From: an uncultured Marinobacter sp.
Lineage (GTDB): Bacteria; Pseudomonadota; Gammaproteobacteria; Pseudomonadales; Oleiphilaceae
Direction of reading: 5' to 3'
NCBI RefSeq assembly: GCF_947488835.1
Contig: NZ_CANLBK010000001.1
Span: forward strand, 62,001-126,000
Length of the DNA: 64,000 nt
Both the position numbers and the translations under genes were made by a program. Below, piece by piece: positions 17,085 through 27,100 of this stretch (position 1 is the stretch's first letter; the number at the start of each line of letters is the position of its first letter). Under the pieces are notes generated by a model that worked only from the letters and a program-made list of their open reading frames with translations, was not told the origin of the DNA and did not search any database.

Positions 17085-19715
17085 ATGAAAACCGCAGAGT
17101 TGCGACAGGCATTTCTCGATTATTTTAAACAGCAAGGTCATTCCATTGTTTCAAGCAGCTCGCTGGTGCCGGCAGACGATCCGACACTGCTGTTTACCAA
17201 TGCGGGAATGAACCAGTTCAAGGACGTATTTCTTGGCCGTGAGGAGCGCGACTACAATCGCGCGACCAGTTCCCAGAAATGCGTTCGTGCTGGCGGCAAG
17301 CATAATGATCTGGAGAACGTGGGTTACACAGCGCGCCACCATACGTTCTTCGAAATGCTGGGCAACTTCAGCTTTGGCGACTATTTCAAGCGCGAAGCCA
17401 TCAACTATGCGTGGACCTTTCTGACCGGCGAACAGTGGCTGAAGCTGCCCGCTGAGAAGCTTTGGGTAACCGTCTACGCCGATGATGACGAAGCCTACGA
17501 TATCTGGAATAAAGAAGTGGGCGTGCCAGCAGATCGTATTGTTCGCATTGGCGACAATGGCGGCGCACCCTATGCTTCAGATAACTTCTGGCAGATGGGC
17601 GATACCGGCCCTTGCGGCCCTTGTACCGAAATTTTCTATGACCACGGCCCGGACGTGGCGGGTGGTCCTCCCGGCAGCCCTGACGAAGATGGCGACCGCT
17701 ACATCGAAATCTGGAACGTGGTCTTCATGCAGTACAACCGCACTGCAGATGGCGAGATGCTTAAGCTGCCGAAGCCTTCGGTAGATACCGGCATGGGCTT
17801 GGAGCGGGTTACCGCTGTGATGCAGGGCGTACACAGCAACTACGAAATTGACCTGTTCGATGATCTGCTGAATGCAGCGTCGGCCATACTGGGCGGTGCT
17901 GCAACAACGGAAGCCAGTCTGCGCGTAGTGGCCGATCATATCCGCTCTTGTGCATTCCTGATTTCCGACGGGGTTATGCCTTCAAATGAAGGTCGTGGTT
18001 TTGTGCTGCGCCGCATCATTCGTCGCGCAGCTCGCCACGGCAACAAACTTGGCGCTACCGGTCCGTTCTTTTACAAGTTAACCGGTGCATTGGTTGAGTT
18101 GATGGGCGAGGCGTTTCCGCAACTGGTCAGCAGCCGGAAACAGATAGAGAGAGTGCTGCTGCAGGAAGAAGAACAGTTTGTAAAAACTCTGGATAAAGGC
18201 CTGCGCCTGCTGGAGCAGGATATCGCCGACCTGAAAGGCGACATAATTCCCGGTCAGACGGTTTTCACACTGTACGACACCTACGGTTTTCCTGTGGACC
18301 TTACCAACGATATCGCCCGAGAGCGTGGCCTGACGTTGGATTATGAAGGCTACGAAAAAGCCATGGAAAGCCAGCGTGAACGGGCCAGAGCTGCCAGCAA
18401 ATTTGGCATGGATTACAACGCAGCTGGCCTGGGTATTGACGGTAAAACCGAGTTCACCGGCCACGAGCACATTGATGGCCACGAGCGTATCCGTGCCGTC
18501 ATCGTCAACGGCGAGCAGAAAGCAGCAGAAGCCGGCGATGAAGCAATTGTGGTGCTGGAGCGCACACCGTTTTACGCTGAATCTGGTGGCCAGGTAGGTG
18601 ATACCGGGCTGCTGACCTGGAGCGGTGGCCGCTTCAAGGTAACCGATACGCGAAAAGACGGTGATAACCATCTGCATGTGGGCACCCTCATAGAGGGTGA
18701 GCTGTTCGAAGGCCTGGAAGTGGACGCCCGCATTGACCACGCACGCCGTGAGCGGGTTCGCCGGAATCACTCTGCCACGCACTTGCTGCATGCGGCATTG
18801 CGCAAAGTGTTGGGAGAGCATGTAGGCCAGAAGGGTTCTCTTGTGGATCCGGACAAGCTGCGCTTTGACTTCTCGCATTTCGAAGCGGTTACGCCTGAAC
18901 AGTTGAAAGAAATTGAGCGCCAGGTAAACGAGCAGATTCTCAGCAACACCGCAGTACAGACCGACATTACAGATATGGAGCAGGCGCAAGCAAAAGGCGC
19001 CATGGCTTTGTTTGGTGAAAAGTACGGTGATGTGGTTCGGGTGCTGAGCATGGGTGCCGACAGCTACTCTGTAGAGCTTTGCGGTGGCACCCACGTAACT
19101 CGCACTGGCGACATTGGCCTGTTCCGTATTACATCCGAAAGCGGCATTTCTTCGGGTGTTCGTCGAATTGAAGCGGTGACCGGTTTTGGTGCCCTTGAGT
19201 GGGTTGACGATACCGAGCGTACGCTGCGTGAAGCAGCCCGACTGGTAAAAGGCAGCCGGGAAACAGTTATCGACAAGGTGCAACAGACCATTGACCGGAA
19301 TCGGCAGCTTGAGAAAGATGTTGATGCCCTGAAGGCCAAGCTGGCCAGTTCCGCTGGCAGTGATTTGGCTGATTCTGCTGTAGACGTTGCTGGCCTGAAG
19401 GTTGTTGCTGCCGAGCTTGAGGGCGCAGACCGTCAAACGCTTATGGAAACTGCAGACCAGCTTAAAAACAAGCTGGGAGAGGGTGTGGTTGTTCTCGCGA
19501 GCGTAGAGGATGGAAAGGTAACCTTGGTGGCGGGTGTAACAAAGTCTGCAACTGGTCGCATCAAAGCGGGTGACTTGATGAAGCATCTGGCAGGGTTGGT
19601 TGACGGTAAAGGCGGCGGTCGCCCGGATATGGCCCAGGGCGGTGGTAACGACGCCTCGAAGCTTGCGGATGCCCTTGCCGGGGTGCCTGAGTGGGTTGGG
19701 AAAAATATCACCTGA
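17085..19715 (+). CDS. alaS: alanine--tRNA ligase
   Basis: Class II synthetase charging tRNA-Ala. From the ATG at 17085 the protein is 876 residues and begins [14 protein letters not shown], aligning with the E. coli N-terminus; the frame extends to an ATG at 17064 and a GTG at 17055, which cannot be excluded. Catalytic core ([25 protein letters not shown]), editing domain with [11 protein letters not shown] (about 562-572) and CGGTHV (666-671, zinc-binding Cys and His), then the C-Ala domain with a Gly-rich [12 protein letters not shown] end. Divergent from the RDD gene. Confidence 0.97.
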   Translation: MKTAELRQAFLDYFKQQGHSIVSSSSLVPADDPTLLFTNAGMNQFKDVFLGREERDYNRATSSQKCVRAGGKHNDLENVGYTARHHTFFEMLGNFSFGDYFKREAINYAWTFLTGEQWLKLPAEKLWVTVYADDDEAYDIWNKEVGVPADRIVRIGDNGGAPYASDNFWQMGDTGPCGPCTEIFYDHGPDVAGGPPGSPDEDGDRYIEIWNVVFMQYNRTADGEMLKLPKPSVDTGMGLERVTAVMQGVHSNYEIDLFDDLLNAASAILGGAATTEASLRVVADHIRSCAFLISDGVMPSNEGRGFVLRRIIRRAARHGNKLGATGPFFYKLTGALVELMGEAFPQLVSSRKQIERVLLQEEEQFVKTLDKGLRLLEQDIADLKGDIIPGQTVFTLYDTYGFPVDLTNDIARERGLTLDYEGYEKAMESQRERARAASKFGMDYNAAGLGIDGKTEFTGHEHIDGHERIRAVIVNGEQKAAEAGDEAIVVLERTPFYAESGGQVGDTGLLTWSGGRFKVTDTRKDGDNHLHVGTLIEGELFEGLEVDARIDHARRERVRRNHSATHLLHAALRKVLGEHVGQKGSLVDPDKLRFDFSHFEAVTPEQLKEIERQVNEQILSNTAVQTDITDMEQAQAKGAMALFGEKYGDVVRVLSMGADSYSVELCGGTHVTRTGDIGLFRITSESGISSGVRRIEAVTGFGALEWVDDTERTLREAARLVKGSRETVIDKVQQTIDRNRQLEKDVDALKAKLASSAGSDLADSAVDVAGLKVVAAELEGADRQTLMETADQLKNKLGEGVVVLASVEDGKVTLVAGVTKSATGRIKAGDLMKHLAGLVDGKGGGRPDMAQGGGNDASKLADALAGVPEWVGKNIT

Positions 19716-19730
19716 GCAACTATTTTTCAG

Positions 19731-19761
19731 AAGCGATCGGGGTTTATAATTCCGGTCGCTT
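19731..19761 (+). terminator. hairpin after alaS
   Basis: AAGCGATCGG (19731-19740) pairs with CCGGTCGCTT (19752-19761) with one G-T pair and an 11-nt loop, 16 bp after the alaS stop codon. There is no T-run behind it. The loop holds TATAAT, which could instead be a lysC promoter -10 element, but no matching -35 is clear. Confidence 0.4.
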
Positions 19762-19823
19762 GTATATTGACGGGTAGGGTGCTCCGCCCTGCCGTAGGCC
19801 TCGATTCGGATATTGGAAAGACA

Positions 19824-21062
19824 ATGGCTCTGTTTGTTCAGAAATTTGGTGGCACCTCGGTGGGTACAACCGAGCGCATAGAGGCAGTGGCTGAAAAGGT
19901 GATTGGCTTCCGCAATGCGGGCCATGATGTGGTTGTTGTAGTGTCTGCCATGAGCGGTGAAACCAACCGGCTAATCGGGTTGGCCAGCGATATTATGGAA
20001 GAGCCTGCGCCTCGTGAAATGGATGTTCTGATTTCTACGGGGGAGCAGGTAACCATGTCGCTTCTCTCTATGGCGCTGCAAAAACGTGGCCTTGATGCTC
20101 GCTCTTATACCGGTTCGCAGGTCCGTATACTCACGGACAATATGCACACCAAGGCGCGTATAAAACAGATCGACGAGCAGCGTATACGTGCGGATCTGGA
20201 TGCAGGCCGTGTTGTAGTTGTTGCTGGATTCCAGGGCGTTGATGAGGAAGGCAATATCACTACCTTGGGCAGAGGTGGGTCAGATACCACTGCGGTGGCC
20301 CTGGCGGCCACGCTCAAGGCCGATGAATGTCAGATCTATACCGATGTGGATGGCGTTTATACAACGGACCCACGAGTGGTAGACAGCGCCCGTCGGCTGA
20401 AACAGATTACGTTTGAAGAAATGATGGAAATGGCGAGCCTGGGATCCAAGGTTCTCCAGATTCGCGCTGTAGAGTTTGCAGGAAAATACAACGTTCCGTT
20501 AAGGGTTCTTTCCAGCTTCGAGGAAGGTGAAGGCACCCTGATTACATTTGAGGATAACAACGCCATGGAACAACCGGTCGTCTCCGGCATCGCTTTTAAT
20601 CGTGATGAAGCCAAAGTCACCATCTCTGGAGTGCCTGACACCCCGGGTAGTGCGTTGCGCATTCTGAAGCCGGTAAGTGAAGCCAACATTGGTGTGGACA
20701 TGATTGTTCAGAACGTTGGCGAGGATAATCGCACAGCCTTCACTTTTACCGTTCATCGCAATGATTTCAAGCGCGCTAAAGACGTGCTTCAGCGTGTGTC
20801 GGATGAGCTGGGTGCTCGGGGCGTCAGTGGCGATACCAAAATCGCGAAAGTCAGTATTGTCGGCGTTGGTATGCGCTCTCACGCGGGTGTGGCAACTCAA
20901 ATGTTTGAGGCGCTGTCGAATGAAGGGATCAATATTCAGATGATCTCCACATCGGAAATCAAGATTTCTGTCGTGATTGATGAGAAATACCTTGAGCTTG
21001 CGGTTCGCGCACTTCACAGTGCGTTTGAGTTGGACAAGCCTGGAGTAGAAGAAACCTTATAA
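19824..21062 (+). CDS. lysC: aspartate kinase
   Basis: First enzyme of the aspartate pathway to lysine, threonine and methionine. 412 residues from the ATG at 19824, the usual size for the pseudomonad-type monofunctional enzyme; the open frame begins 19 codons earlier but the conserved start is MALFVQKFGGTSVG (KFGGTSVG at residues 7-14). Kinase domain with TLGRGGSDTTAVALAA, then two C-terminal ACT domains (about 265-405) that give allosteric inhibition by lysine and threonine. Placed between alaS and csrA as in Pseudomonas. Confidence 0.97.
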   Translation: MALFVQKFGGTSVGTTERIEAVAEKVIGFRNAGHDVVVVVSAMSGETNRLIGLASDIMEEPAPREMDVLISTGEQVTMSLLSMALQKRGLDARSYTGSQVRILTDNMHTKARIKQIDEQRIRADLDAGRVVVVAGFQGVDEEGNITTLGRGGSDTTAVALAATLKADECQIYTDVDGVYTTDPRVVDSARRLKQITFEEMMEMASLGSKVLQIRAVEFAGKYNVPLRVLSSFEEGEGTLITFEDNNAMEQPVVSGIAFNRDEAKVTISGVPDTPGSALRILKPVSEANIGVDMIVQNVGEDNRTAFTFTVHRNDFKRAKDVLQRVSDELGARGVSGDTKIAKVSIVGVGMRSHAGVATQMFEALSNEGINIQMISTSEIKISVVIDEKYLELAVRALHSAFELDKPGVEETL

Positions 21063-21186
21063 AAAGAGACCCACTTTCTGGCCTAGTGCTCGCATGTGTT
21101 CGTATAAGGGGATGTGCGTCTTTTGGTTAGCCCGTGTTCTCAGTATAAAAGTCGAACTAAATAAAACATTACTTGTCGGAACAGGT

Positions 21187-21210
21187 AGCTCAGGATAGGG
21201 AGAAAGGGAT
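21187..21210 (+). promoter_or_regulatory. csrA leader with repeated GGA motifs
   Basis: The 24 bases before the csrA ATG contain three GGA triplets (in CAGGATAGG, GGGAGA and GGGAT), a fourth (TCGGAACAGG) lies about 10 bases further upstream, and the last ones overlap the ribosome site. GGA is the CsrA/RsmA recognition core, and csrA autorepression through such sites is known in E. coli. Autoregulation here is inference. Confidence 0.5.
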
Positions 21211-21408
21211 ATGTTGATTTTGACTCGCCGTGTTGGCGAAACGTTAATGGTCGGTGATGATGTCACTGTTACTGTGCTTGGGGTGAAAGGTAATCAGGTG
21301 CGTATCGGTGTTAATGCACCGAAAGAAGTAGCCGTGCACCGGGAAGAGATCTACCAGCGCATCCAGTCTGAAAAAGACGGCGATGAGCCGGAGCCGGGCA
21401 ACAGCTGA
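21211..21408 (+). CDS. csrA: carbon storage regulator CsrA/RsmA
   Basis: 65-residue dimeric RNA-binding protein that represses or stabilises mRNAs by binding GGA motifs near ribosome sites. The sequence begins [20 protein letters not shown], with conserved Arg44-type binding residues in [15 protein letters not shown]. Length and position after lysC and before tRNA-Ser/tRNA-Arg match Pseudomonas rsmA/csrA. A strong terminator follows. Confidence 0.98.
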   Translation: MLILTRRVGETLMVGDDVTVTVLGVKGNQVRIGVNAPKEVAVHREEIYQRIQSEKDGDEPEPGNS

Positions 21409-21421
21409 GAAGAGAAAAGAG

Positions 21422-21452
21422 GCCGCCCAAGCAAAACTTAGGCGGCTTTTTT
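21422..21452 (+). terminator. intrinsic terminator of csrA
   Basis: GCCGCCCAAG (21422-21431) pairs with CTTAGGCGGC (21437-21446) with one mismatch, loop CAAAA, followed by six T. Confidence 0.93.
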
Positions 21453-21536
21453 GTTTTCAGGGGAAATGAAGGTTAAAAAAATCTTGTCAAGCCTATGAAA
21501 ACAGAAAAATTATGGTAGTATACGCCCCGTTCTGAA

Positions 21537-21628
<92 letters not shown>

Positions 21629-21691
21629 TTCTTTTTATAAGAAAAGCGGAACAGGTTGAAGTTGCATTCAACCAACTAAAGTGATCAATGC

Positions 21692-21768
21692 GCGGCTGTA
21701 GCTCAGCTGGATAGAGTACTCGGCTACGAACCGAGCGGTCGGAGGTTCGAATCCTCCCAGCCGCGCCA
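21692..21768 (+). tRNA. tRNA-Arg (anticodon ACG), copy 1
   Basis: 77 nt, acceptor GCGGCTG/CAGCCGC, anticodon loop CTACGAA giving ACG (A34 is normally edited to inosine by TadA), T-arm GGTTCGAATCC, encoded CCA. Identical to copy 2. Confidence 0.97.
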
Positions 21769-21831
21769 CTTTTTAGAATAATGACTCGTGAACCCGGCCA
21801 TAGAGTCTGGCTCAAAAGTCAGAAAGGATTT

Positions 21832-21925
21832 GAACCGAAAGAGGTTCGACCGAAGCACACGAAGTGTGCTGAGGAACGCCAGAGCGAAGCGACGGCGGCC
21901 CCGAAGGGGTGAGGGCCAAAGGCCC
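21832..21925 (+). other. array of four small hairpins between the tRNA-Arg copies
   Basis: Within the 209-bp spacer between the two identical tRNA-Arg genes are four consecutive short stems: GAACC/GGTTC (21832-21847), AGCACAC/GTGTGCT with a GAA loop (21854-21870), CCCC/GGGG with a GAA loop (21899-21909) and GGGCC/GGCCC with an AAA loop (21913-21925). No gene is visible. They may guide processing of the tRNA transcript or be a remnant of a repeat. Confidence 0.5.
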
Positions 21926-21977
21926 GAATAATCCTCCCGTTGGCTCATACCCATCCGGGCAGGATAGAAAGTTATTG

Positions 21978-22054
21978 GCGGCTGTAGCTCAGCTGGATAG
22001 AGTACTCGGCTACGAACCGAGCGGTCGGAGGTTCGAATCCTCCCAGCCGCGCCA
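21978..22054 (+). tRNA. tRNA-Arg (anticodon ACG), copy 2
   Basis: 77 nt, base-for-base identical to copy 1, with the same acceptor stem, ACG anticodon and encoded CCA. It is followed 12 bp later by a terminator hairpin. Confidence 0.97.
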
Positions 22055-22066
22055 TATTCAAGTCAA

Positions 22067-22110
22067 AGCGCCTCAGTTTGTGAATCTCACAAGCTGGGGC
22101 GTTTTGCTTT
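22067..22110 (+). terminator. terminator of the csrA-downstream tRNA operon
   Basis: A 17-bp stem with three imperfect pairs (22067-22083 with 22087-22103), loop ATC, followed by TTTGCTTT. Confidence 0.75.
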
Positions 22111-22168
22111 GTGCCCCCCGCAATCATTCCCGCCTATGGGAATACCCCTACTGCTCAACAGCTTCCAA

Positions 22169-22210
22169 TTGACCCCCGTCAAGTTTCCCTATGCCCGACC
22201 CGCTAGACTT
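22169..22210 (+). promoter_or_regulatory. FNR/Anr-type site and promoter of ttrBCA
   Basis: TTGACCCCCGTCAA (22169-22182) is a perfect 5-4-5 palindrome of the FNR/Anr/FixK class (TTGA-N6-TCAA). A -10-like TAGACT lies at 22204-22209. If transcription starts near 22217, the site is centred at about -41.5, the class II activator position. This implies oxygen-controlled expression, as for the ttr operon of Salmonella, which needs FNR; the assignment is inference from sequence and spacing. Confidence 0.65.
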
Positions 22211-22260
22211 TCGTTAGTTACCTTATTAATCCACGTCCAGCGCAATTGGATGGAGAACTC

Positions 22261-23040
22261 ATGGATAAAATTCGCCGCGCTCTGCTCGGGCAGATAGCCA
22301 AATTGACCGCCGGAGCAGCGCTTGTTCCCCTAAGCAGCATTGCTTCTGCTGGCATCAACGACCAACCACCCCGCAGGGAGGGTGATCCTGAAAAGCGCTA
22401 CGCGATGCTGATTGATCTAAGGGCGTGCATCGGATGCCAGGCGTGTACTGTTTCCTGCCATATCGAAAACGAAGCACCGCTTGGCAACTTCCGTACCATT
22501 GTTTCGCAGTATGAAGTGGAGCATGAAGAGACGGGCAACACTGCCACCTTTATGCTGCCGCGCTTGTGCAATCACTGCGAGACTCCGCCTTGTGTTCCTG
22601 TGTGCCCTGTACAGGCAACCTTTCAGCGTGAGGACGGCATTGTTGTCGTCGACAACGAAGCATGCGTGGGCTGTGCCTATTGCGTGCAGGCTTGCCCATA
22701 CGATGCCCGGTTTATCAACGAATATACCCAAACAGCAGACAAGTGCACTTTCTGTGCGCATCGCCTGGATGTGGGTTTGCTGCCAGCGTGTGTGGAGTCG
22801 TGTGTGGGTGGCGCCCGTATTATCGGCGACATACGCGACCCCGACAGCCAGATCAGCCGCATGATGAAAGAACACTACGACGAGCTGATGGTACTCAAGC
22901 CGGAAATGGGCACTGCACCCCACGTGTTCTATTTGGGCATGGACGAGCGGTTCGTATCCCGGCCAGATGCTAAGCCCGCAATCTGGGATGTGCGAGACCA
23001 ACAAGGTGAGGAGGTTGGCTATGAATTCAGCGGTCATTGA
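22261..23040 (+). CDS. ttrB: tetrathionate reductase subunit B (4Fe-4S electron transfer protein)
   Basis: Iron-sulfur subunit that passes electrons from the membrane subunit TtrC to TtrA. 259 residues. Four cysteine clusters for [4Fe-4S] centres are visible: CIGCQACTVSC, CNHCETPPCVPVC, CVGCAYCVQAC and CTFCAHRLDVGLLPACVESC. The N-terminus has an RR-containing Tat-like leader (KIRRALLGQIAKLTAGAAL), as in Salmonella TtrB, and the protein closely resembles TtrB throughout (LIDLRACIGCQACTVSC; VESCVGGARIIGDI; TAPHVFYLGMDERFV). ATG at 22261 has GGAGA 7 bases upstream; the frame opens 5 codons earlier. Confidence 0.95.
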   Translation: MDKIRRALLGQIAKLTAGAALVPLSSIASAGINDQPPRREGDPEKRYAMLIDLRACIGCQACTVSCHIENEAPLGNFRTIVSQYEVEHEETGNTATFMLPRLCNHCETPPCVPVCPVQATFQREDGIVVVDNEACVGCAYCVQACPYDARFINEYTQTADKCTFCAHRLDVGLLPACVESCVGGARIIGDIRDPDSQISRMMKEHYDELMVLKPEMGTAPHVFYLGMDERFVSRPDAKPAIWDVRDQQGEEVGYEFSGH

Positions 23041-24130
23041 GGTTCTGGCACCTCGCTATGGTATTGCCTGGTATCCATGGGCAGTCCAGTACTTCTTCCT
23101 GATTGCGGTTTCATACTCGGCGCTGCTGTTGACGGTGCCGGGTTTGCTGTTCGGCAAGAAGAATTATGAGTCGCTGGCGAAAGTGGCCCTGTTGGTCACC
23201 GTGAGTTGCACTCTGGTAGGGCCGGTAGCTTTGCTGGCTGACCTGCATCAACCGCTAAGGTTTTGGCATTTCTACGCGAATCTCACGCCTTGGTCGTGGA
23301 TGTCCATAGGCAGCTTGCTGCTCCCCGTGTATCTCGTGCTGGTTGTGGCTTATGCATGGCTTGCGTGGCGGCCGGCTATGCAGGTACAGGCTCAGGGTGA
23401 AGGGTGGATTGCGAGGCTCTCGGGCTGGGTCAGCTTGGGCCAATGGCATGCGTCTCGTTGGATGCTGGTGGTTGCGGGGCTTGGTGCGCTCGTTCTCTCT
23501 GTTGGCATCATGGTCTATACCGGCGCGGAAGTGGCGATCGTTAAAGCCCGTCCTCTCTGGAATACCTACTGGCTCCCCGTCATGTTCGTGCTGACCGGTT
23601 TGGTCGCAGCGGCGGGATTGGTGATTCTGATTAACCGCCTGATGACAGGTAACGATCAGGAGGTTAACGAGCAGAGTCTGAAAGTCATCTTCGTGACCAT
23701 GGTTCTCTCTGCCCTGGTCGCTGCACTCTGGGTTTCTGAAGGTATTACCGGCTTCAGCCCCTCGGTTGAGCAGGCCTTTGCGTCGCTGCAGAGAAACCCC
23801 GAGTGGCGTGCCGTCGCGATCTACGGCTTGTTGGTGGGGGTGGCGCTCACACTCAGTGCCATCGCTATGCTGCGGCGTCCCGGCTGGATAGGGCGTTCCT
23901 GGCTAGCAGGCCTGTTGGCCGTGCACATCGGCTGGACGTTTCGCTGGATGGTACTGATGGAAGTACAAACCGTGGCCAAAAACACGGCGGGCTACTACCA
24001 CTACGCCATTGAGGCTGGTTCCAGCGGGTTGATGGGCATTATCGGAACCTTCGGGCTCTGGCTGGCCGCACTGCTGATTATTGACATTCTGGTGCCCTGG
24101 AAGAAAAGCCTCCAGGCAAGCAGCCATTGA
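23021..24130 (+). CDS. ttrC: tetrathionate reductase subunit C (NrfD-like quinol dehydrogenase)
   Basis: Membrane subunit that oxidises quinol and anchors TtrAB on the periplasmic face. 369 residues from the ATG at 23021, which has GAGGAGG upstream and overlaps the end of ttrB by 20 bp. Eight or nine hydrophobic segments are visible. The N-terminal IAWYPWAVQYFFLIAVSYSALL, the DLHQPLRFWHFYANLTPWSWM segment, IMVYTGAEVAIVKARPLWNTYW and VLMEVQTVAKNTAGYY all resemble Salmonella TtrC. Gene order B-C-A equals the Salmonella ttrBCA order. Confidence 0.94.
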   Translation: MNSAVIEVLAPRYGIAWYPWAVQYFFLIAVSYSALLLTVPGLLFGKKNYESLAKVALLVTVSCTLVGPVALLADLHQPLRFWHFYANLTPWSWMSIGSLLLPVYLVLVVAYAWLAWRPAMQVQAQGEGWIARLSGWVSLGQWHASRWMLVVAGLGALVLSVGIMVYTGAEVAIVKARPLWNTYWLPVMFVLTGLVAAAGLVILINRLMTGNDQEVNEQSLKVIFVTMVLSALVAALWVSEGITGFSPSVEQAFASLQRNPEWRAVAIYGLLVGVALTLSAIAMLRRPGWIGRSWLAGLLAVHIGWTFRWMVLMEVQTVAKNTAGYYHYAIEAGSSGLMGIIGTFGLWLAALLIIDILVPWKKSLQASSH

Positions 24131-24152
24131 TTCACGTCTTCGGAGCAAAATA

Positions 24153-27100
24153 ATGGACAAGAATCGTCGTAATTTCCTGAAAGGTGCAGCCGCTGCCGGC
24201 GGTGCTGCAACTTTCGCGGCGGGCTACTATGGCCCGCTGGAAAAAATGGGCAAGGGCCTGGTGAATGGTACTTCTGGTGTCGCTACGGCGGATCGGCTGC
24301 ACGGCAACAGCTTGGCACCTGAATACTCAGTTGACCCCAAAACCGGAGAAGTAGTGCTTAATCCGGATCAGCGCATCGCTTTTACCGTCTGTTATGGCTG
24401 TACCACCAAATGTGGCGTGCGGGTTCGAATCGATAACAACGAGGAAAAGGTTCTGCGGGTATCGGGTAACCCATACCACCCGTTGTCCTCTGACGAGCAT
24501 CTGGATGAAAGCGCACCGGTGCTGGAAGCCTTTCAGCGTATGAGCAGCTTTCAGGATCAAGGCCAGCTTAACCGGTCGACTGCGTGTGCCCGTGGTAACG
24601 CGGCAATGTCACAGCTGACCAGCGACCAGCGAGTGCTGAAGTGCCTCAAACGCACCGGCCCGCGTGGAAGCAATCAGTGGGAAACCATTCCCTTTGAGCA
24701 GTTGCTGGACGAAATTGTGGCTGGCGGTAACCTGTTTGGAGAAGGCGAGGTTGAAGGCCTGCGCTCTATCCGTGATTTGAAAACACCACTGGATTCGGAG
24801 AACCCTGAATACGGGCCCAAGTCAAACCAGTTGCTGGTGATGGAAGCAACGGATTACGGACGGTCGGCGTTGCTTAAGCGCTTTGCATTCAATGCTTTTG
24901 GAACCCGAAACTACGGGCATCATGGCGCCTATTGTGGTCTGGCGTTCCGTATGGGCTCTGGCGCGCTGATGAATGATCTGGCGAAGAATGCCCACGTGAA
25001 GCCGGATTATGCCAACGTAAAGTTTGCCTTGTTTATCGGAACCGCGCCCAGCCAGGCGGGTAACCCGTTCAAGCGTCAGGGCCGTTTGCTGGCACAGGCG
25101 CGGACTTCAGGCAATATGGAGTATGTGCTGGTTGACCCCGCACTGACTGCCGCTGCATCCCATTCCGCCAGTGACCGTAACCGTTGGGTGTCTATCCTGC
25201 CGGGTACCGATACTGCCTTTGCCATGGCATTGATTCGCTGGATGCTGGTGAACGAAGCCTATGCCAAAGATTATCTGGAACTCCCTGGCAATATGGCCGC
25301 CAGTAAAGCAGGCGAGTCTGGCCACACCAACGCAACGCACTTGGTGATTGACGACGATAACCACCCCCGTGCAGGTTACTTTCTGCGCCTGAGTGACATA
25401 GCCCAGGCACAGGCCGGCGCCGATGATGATTACCCGGTCGTGGTGAACATGACGGGCGATTTTGAAAGCTCTGAAGTAGCCACGCGCGGCCAATTATTCG
25501 TTGAACGCACTGTGGAAACCGGTGCTGGCCCGGTACGGGTGCGTAGTTCACTGTTCAAACTACGCCAGGAGGCCATGCGATACAGTATCGAAGAATACGC
25601 AGAGTTCTGTGGCATTGAGCCTGATGTTATACGCAATCTGGCCAAGCGCTTCACAAGCTTTGGGCGTATGGCGGCGGCAGACACCCATGGTGGAATGATG
25701 TCGGGCTCTGGCTTCTATGCCTCATACAGCATCAATATGCTGAACCTGCTGGTTGGTAGTTTTAACCAGAAGGGTGGGGTGGCCAAAGGTGGCGGAAGCT
25801 TCAACGGTGTTGGTGCTGGCCCCCGCTATAACCTTGAGGACTTCCCCGGGAAAGTTGGGCCCAAGGGCGTGTTTCTCTCCCGCTCGCGTTTCCCCTATGA
25901 GAAAACCAATGAATACAAACGCCGTGTGGCCGCGGGCGAGTCTCCTTATCCGGCTGCTGCACCCTGGCGTTCGCTGGCTCCACCCATTCTCACTGAACAC
26001 CTGCTTTCTGGCCTTGAAGGGTACCCCTACAAGATCAAAGCGATGATAGGGGTTATGGCTAACCCCATGTATGGCCAGGCGGGCCTGACCTCTTTGCTGG
26101 AAGAAAAACTGAAAGATCCCGGGAATATTGGTTTATATGTGGCTGTAGACGGCTTCATTAACGAAACCAACCGTTTTGCAGACTACGTAGTGCCGGATTC
26201 GGTTATGTATGAGGTTTGGGGCTTCACCGGCGCCTGGAGTGGCACTCTGACCAAAATGACCACTGCTTGTTGGCCGGTTGTTGAGCCTCGCCAGGCTAAA
26301 ACCGCTGCGGGTGAGCCTGTATGCATGGACAACTTCTTTATTGAACTGGGTAAGCGCCTTGAGTTGCCGGGCTTTGGTGATAATTCAATTGAGGGGGCAG
26401 ATGGCCAGATGCACGGCCTGAATCGCGCCGAGGATTTTTATCTGCGCGCGGCGGCCAATATCGCCATGGCTGGAAAGCCTTTGCCGGTAGCCAGTGACGA
26501 AGACATCCATGCCAGTGGCATTGAGGCATTGCTGGATCGAATCAAAAGCACGGTGGCCGGGGATGAGGTTGGCCCTGTGGCTCACTTGTACTCCCGTGGT
26601 GGCCGTTTTGAAACCATGGCGAAGGCCTATGACAAGGATAAGCTCGGCCATGCATGGAAGCGCCCTTTGTGCGTTTACAATGAGGCAGTGGGTACGGCAA
26701 TCGACAGCTACAGTGGAAAGCGGCTGGTGGGAACCCCCACGCATCATGCGCCAAGGTTCTGGGATGGCTCCCTGCTAAGAGACCATTATCCGGAGAGCGA
26801 GTGGCCGTTGCTGGCTTTCTCGTTCAAATCGAACCTGATGAACTCCTACGCCATTGGGCTTGAGCGTCTGCGCATGATCAAGCCTTACAACCCGGTGCTT
26901 TTGCATCGCAACGATGCTGAGAAGTTCGGTGTGCGTCACGGTGACACCATCAGTATTGAAAGCCCCGGCGGCAAGGTTCTGGCGCTGGCGTTGGTAGGGG
27001 GTAACGTGCACGAAGGCGCACTCGGTATTGAGCATGGCTACGGCCACCGCGAACTGGGTGCTGCAAGCCACATCATTGATGGTCAGGAGCGCGCCGGCAA

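Noticed and set aside
18078-19925. 615-codon open frame antisense to alaS
   Set aside because: Mirror frame of a conserved synthetase gene; composition and lack of motifs argue against a real gene.
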